Source: Candidatus Dietzia intestinigallinarum (GTDB lineage: Bacteria; Actinomycetota; Actinomycetes; Mycobacteriales; Mycobacteriaceae). Taken from it: DNA of 32,234 nt. Position 1 is the stretch's first letter; each line of letters begins with the position of its first letter. Positions 31,984-32,234 of the stretch are shown here, piece by piece. Below the pieces are notes generated by a model. It saw nothing but the letters and a program-made list of their open reading frames with translations, did no database searches and was not told the DNA's origin. The position numbers were made by a program, and so were the translations under genes. The stretch lies in NCBI GenBank assembly GCA_019119875.1, contig DWWG01000179.1, positions 1 to 32,234 on the forward strand, given 5' to 3'.

Positions 31984-32234
31984 GTGCCAGAATCTCGTCT
32001 ACCTGATTCCTTCACGTCCGCATCGCCCGACGTCGACTCCCCGGGCACGGATGGTGACGGACCCACGATCCCCAGACAGTCCAGCGGTGCGCCGCTCTCG
32101 TCGTCGGCGGTCTACGTGGCCGCCCCGGAGGGAGACACCGGCAAGTCCACCATCGCGCTGGGGCTGCTGCGCATCCTCGCCGGCACCGTGCAGCGAGTCG
32201 GGGTCTTCCGGCCCGTCACCATCGCGCCGCGCTC
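31984..32234 (+). CDS. pta: Phosphate acetyltransferase, N-terminal part (runs off window)
   Basis: Interconverts acetyl-CoA and acetyl phosphate. Only about 83 residues are visible. After a 43-residue Ser/Pro/Asp-rich leader comes SSAVYVAAPEGDTGKSTIALGLL, a P-loop (EGDTGKST) of the DRTGG/cobyrinic-acid-synthase-like N-terminal domain found in long Pta enzymes, then VQRVGVFRPVT. The start is uncertain: GTG at 31984 was chosen, and an in-frame GTG at 31951 is possible. In M. tuberculosis pta (Rv0408) follows fgd1 directly, which supports the call. Confidence 0.85.
   Translation, partial: MPESRLPDSFTSASPDVDSPGTDGDGPTIPRQSSGAPLSSSAVYVAAPEGDTGKSTIALGLLRILAGTVQRVGVFRPVTIAPR

Overview
The window is a stretch of chromosome from a very GC-rich actinobacterium of the Mycobacteriales, most likely Dietzia or a close relative. 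Three things point there. Several conserved blocks match the Mycobacterium tuberculosis gene neighbourhood: fba, an Rv0361-like membrane protein, DUF3151, an Rv0358-like protein and purA on one side, and purT, a rhodanese, metZ, a 13E12-type HNH gene, fgd and pta on the other. A coenzyme F420 enzyme and ergothioneine genes are present. Codons are strongly biased to G or C in the third position. The genus is an inference from gene content. No tRNA, rRNA, insertion sequence, prophage or CRISPR array was seen.

Layout. 1-9212: the end of fbaA with a strong terminator, a membrane-anchored protein with a poly-valine helix, a secreted PQQ-like beta-propeller protein, a Tat-exported PhoD phosphatase, a trimethylamine-monooxygenase-type flavoprotein, DUF3151, a FUSC-type membrane protein and the Rv0358-like protein. 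9292-13322: a tightly coupled pxpABC operon for 5-oxoproline, then purA. 13469-17151: two secreted, apparently related two-cysteine proteins flank a leftward block of alpha-methylacyl-CoA racemase, GntR regulator and a small exported protein. 17268-20681: purT and a two-gene module of a small helical protein and a WXG-DUF1023 hydrolase. 21114-25220: fprA, rhodanese, metZ and an unknown secreted protein. 25583-32234: fgd, a SUFU-domain protein, an alkylguanine-transferase homologue without its catalytic cysteine, egtB, egtD, a DUF222-HNH gene and the start of pta.

Shared themes. Several genes concern redox balance and thiols: F420 reduction by Fgd, NADPH-linked FprA, ergothioneine synthesis by EgtB and EgtD, and sulfur assimilation by MetZ with a rhodanese. 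Others serve purine synthesis (PurA, PurT) or glutamate salvage (PxpABC).

The most unusual sequence-level features are the following. (1) The alkylguanine-transferase homologue has Val where the acceptor Cys should be. (2) A WXG-like domain is fused to a DUF1023 hydrolase beside a small partner gene. (3) Stop-codon-proximal gene tails are duplicated between three convergent gene pairs, including a 96-bp direct repeat. (4) In-frame minisatellites have expanded inside otherwise conserved enzymes (FprA, EgtB, PxpB and the monooxygenase). Nothing was searched against a database; family assignments rest on motifs and remembered family sequences.
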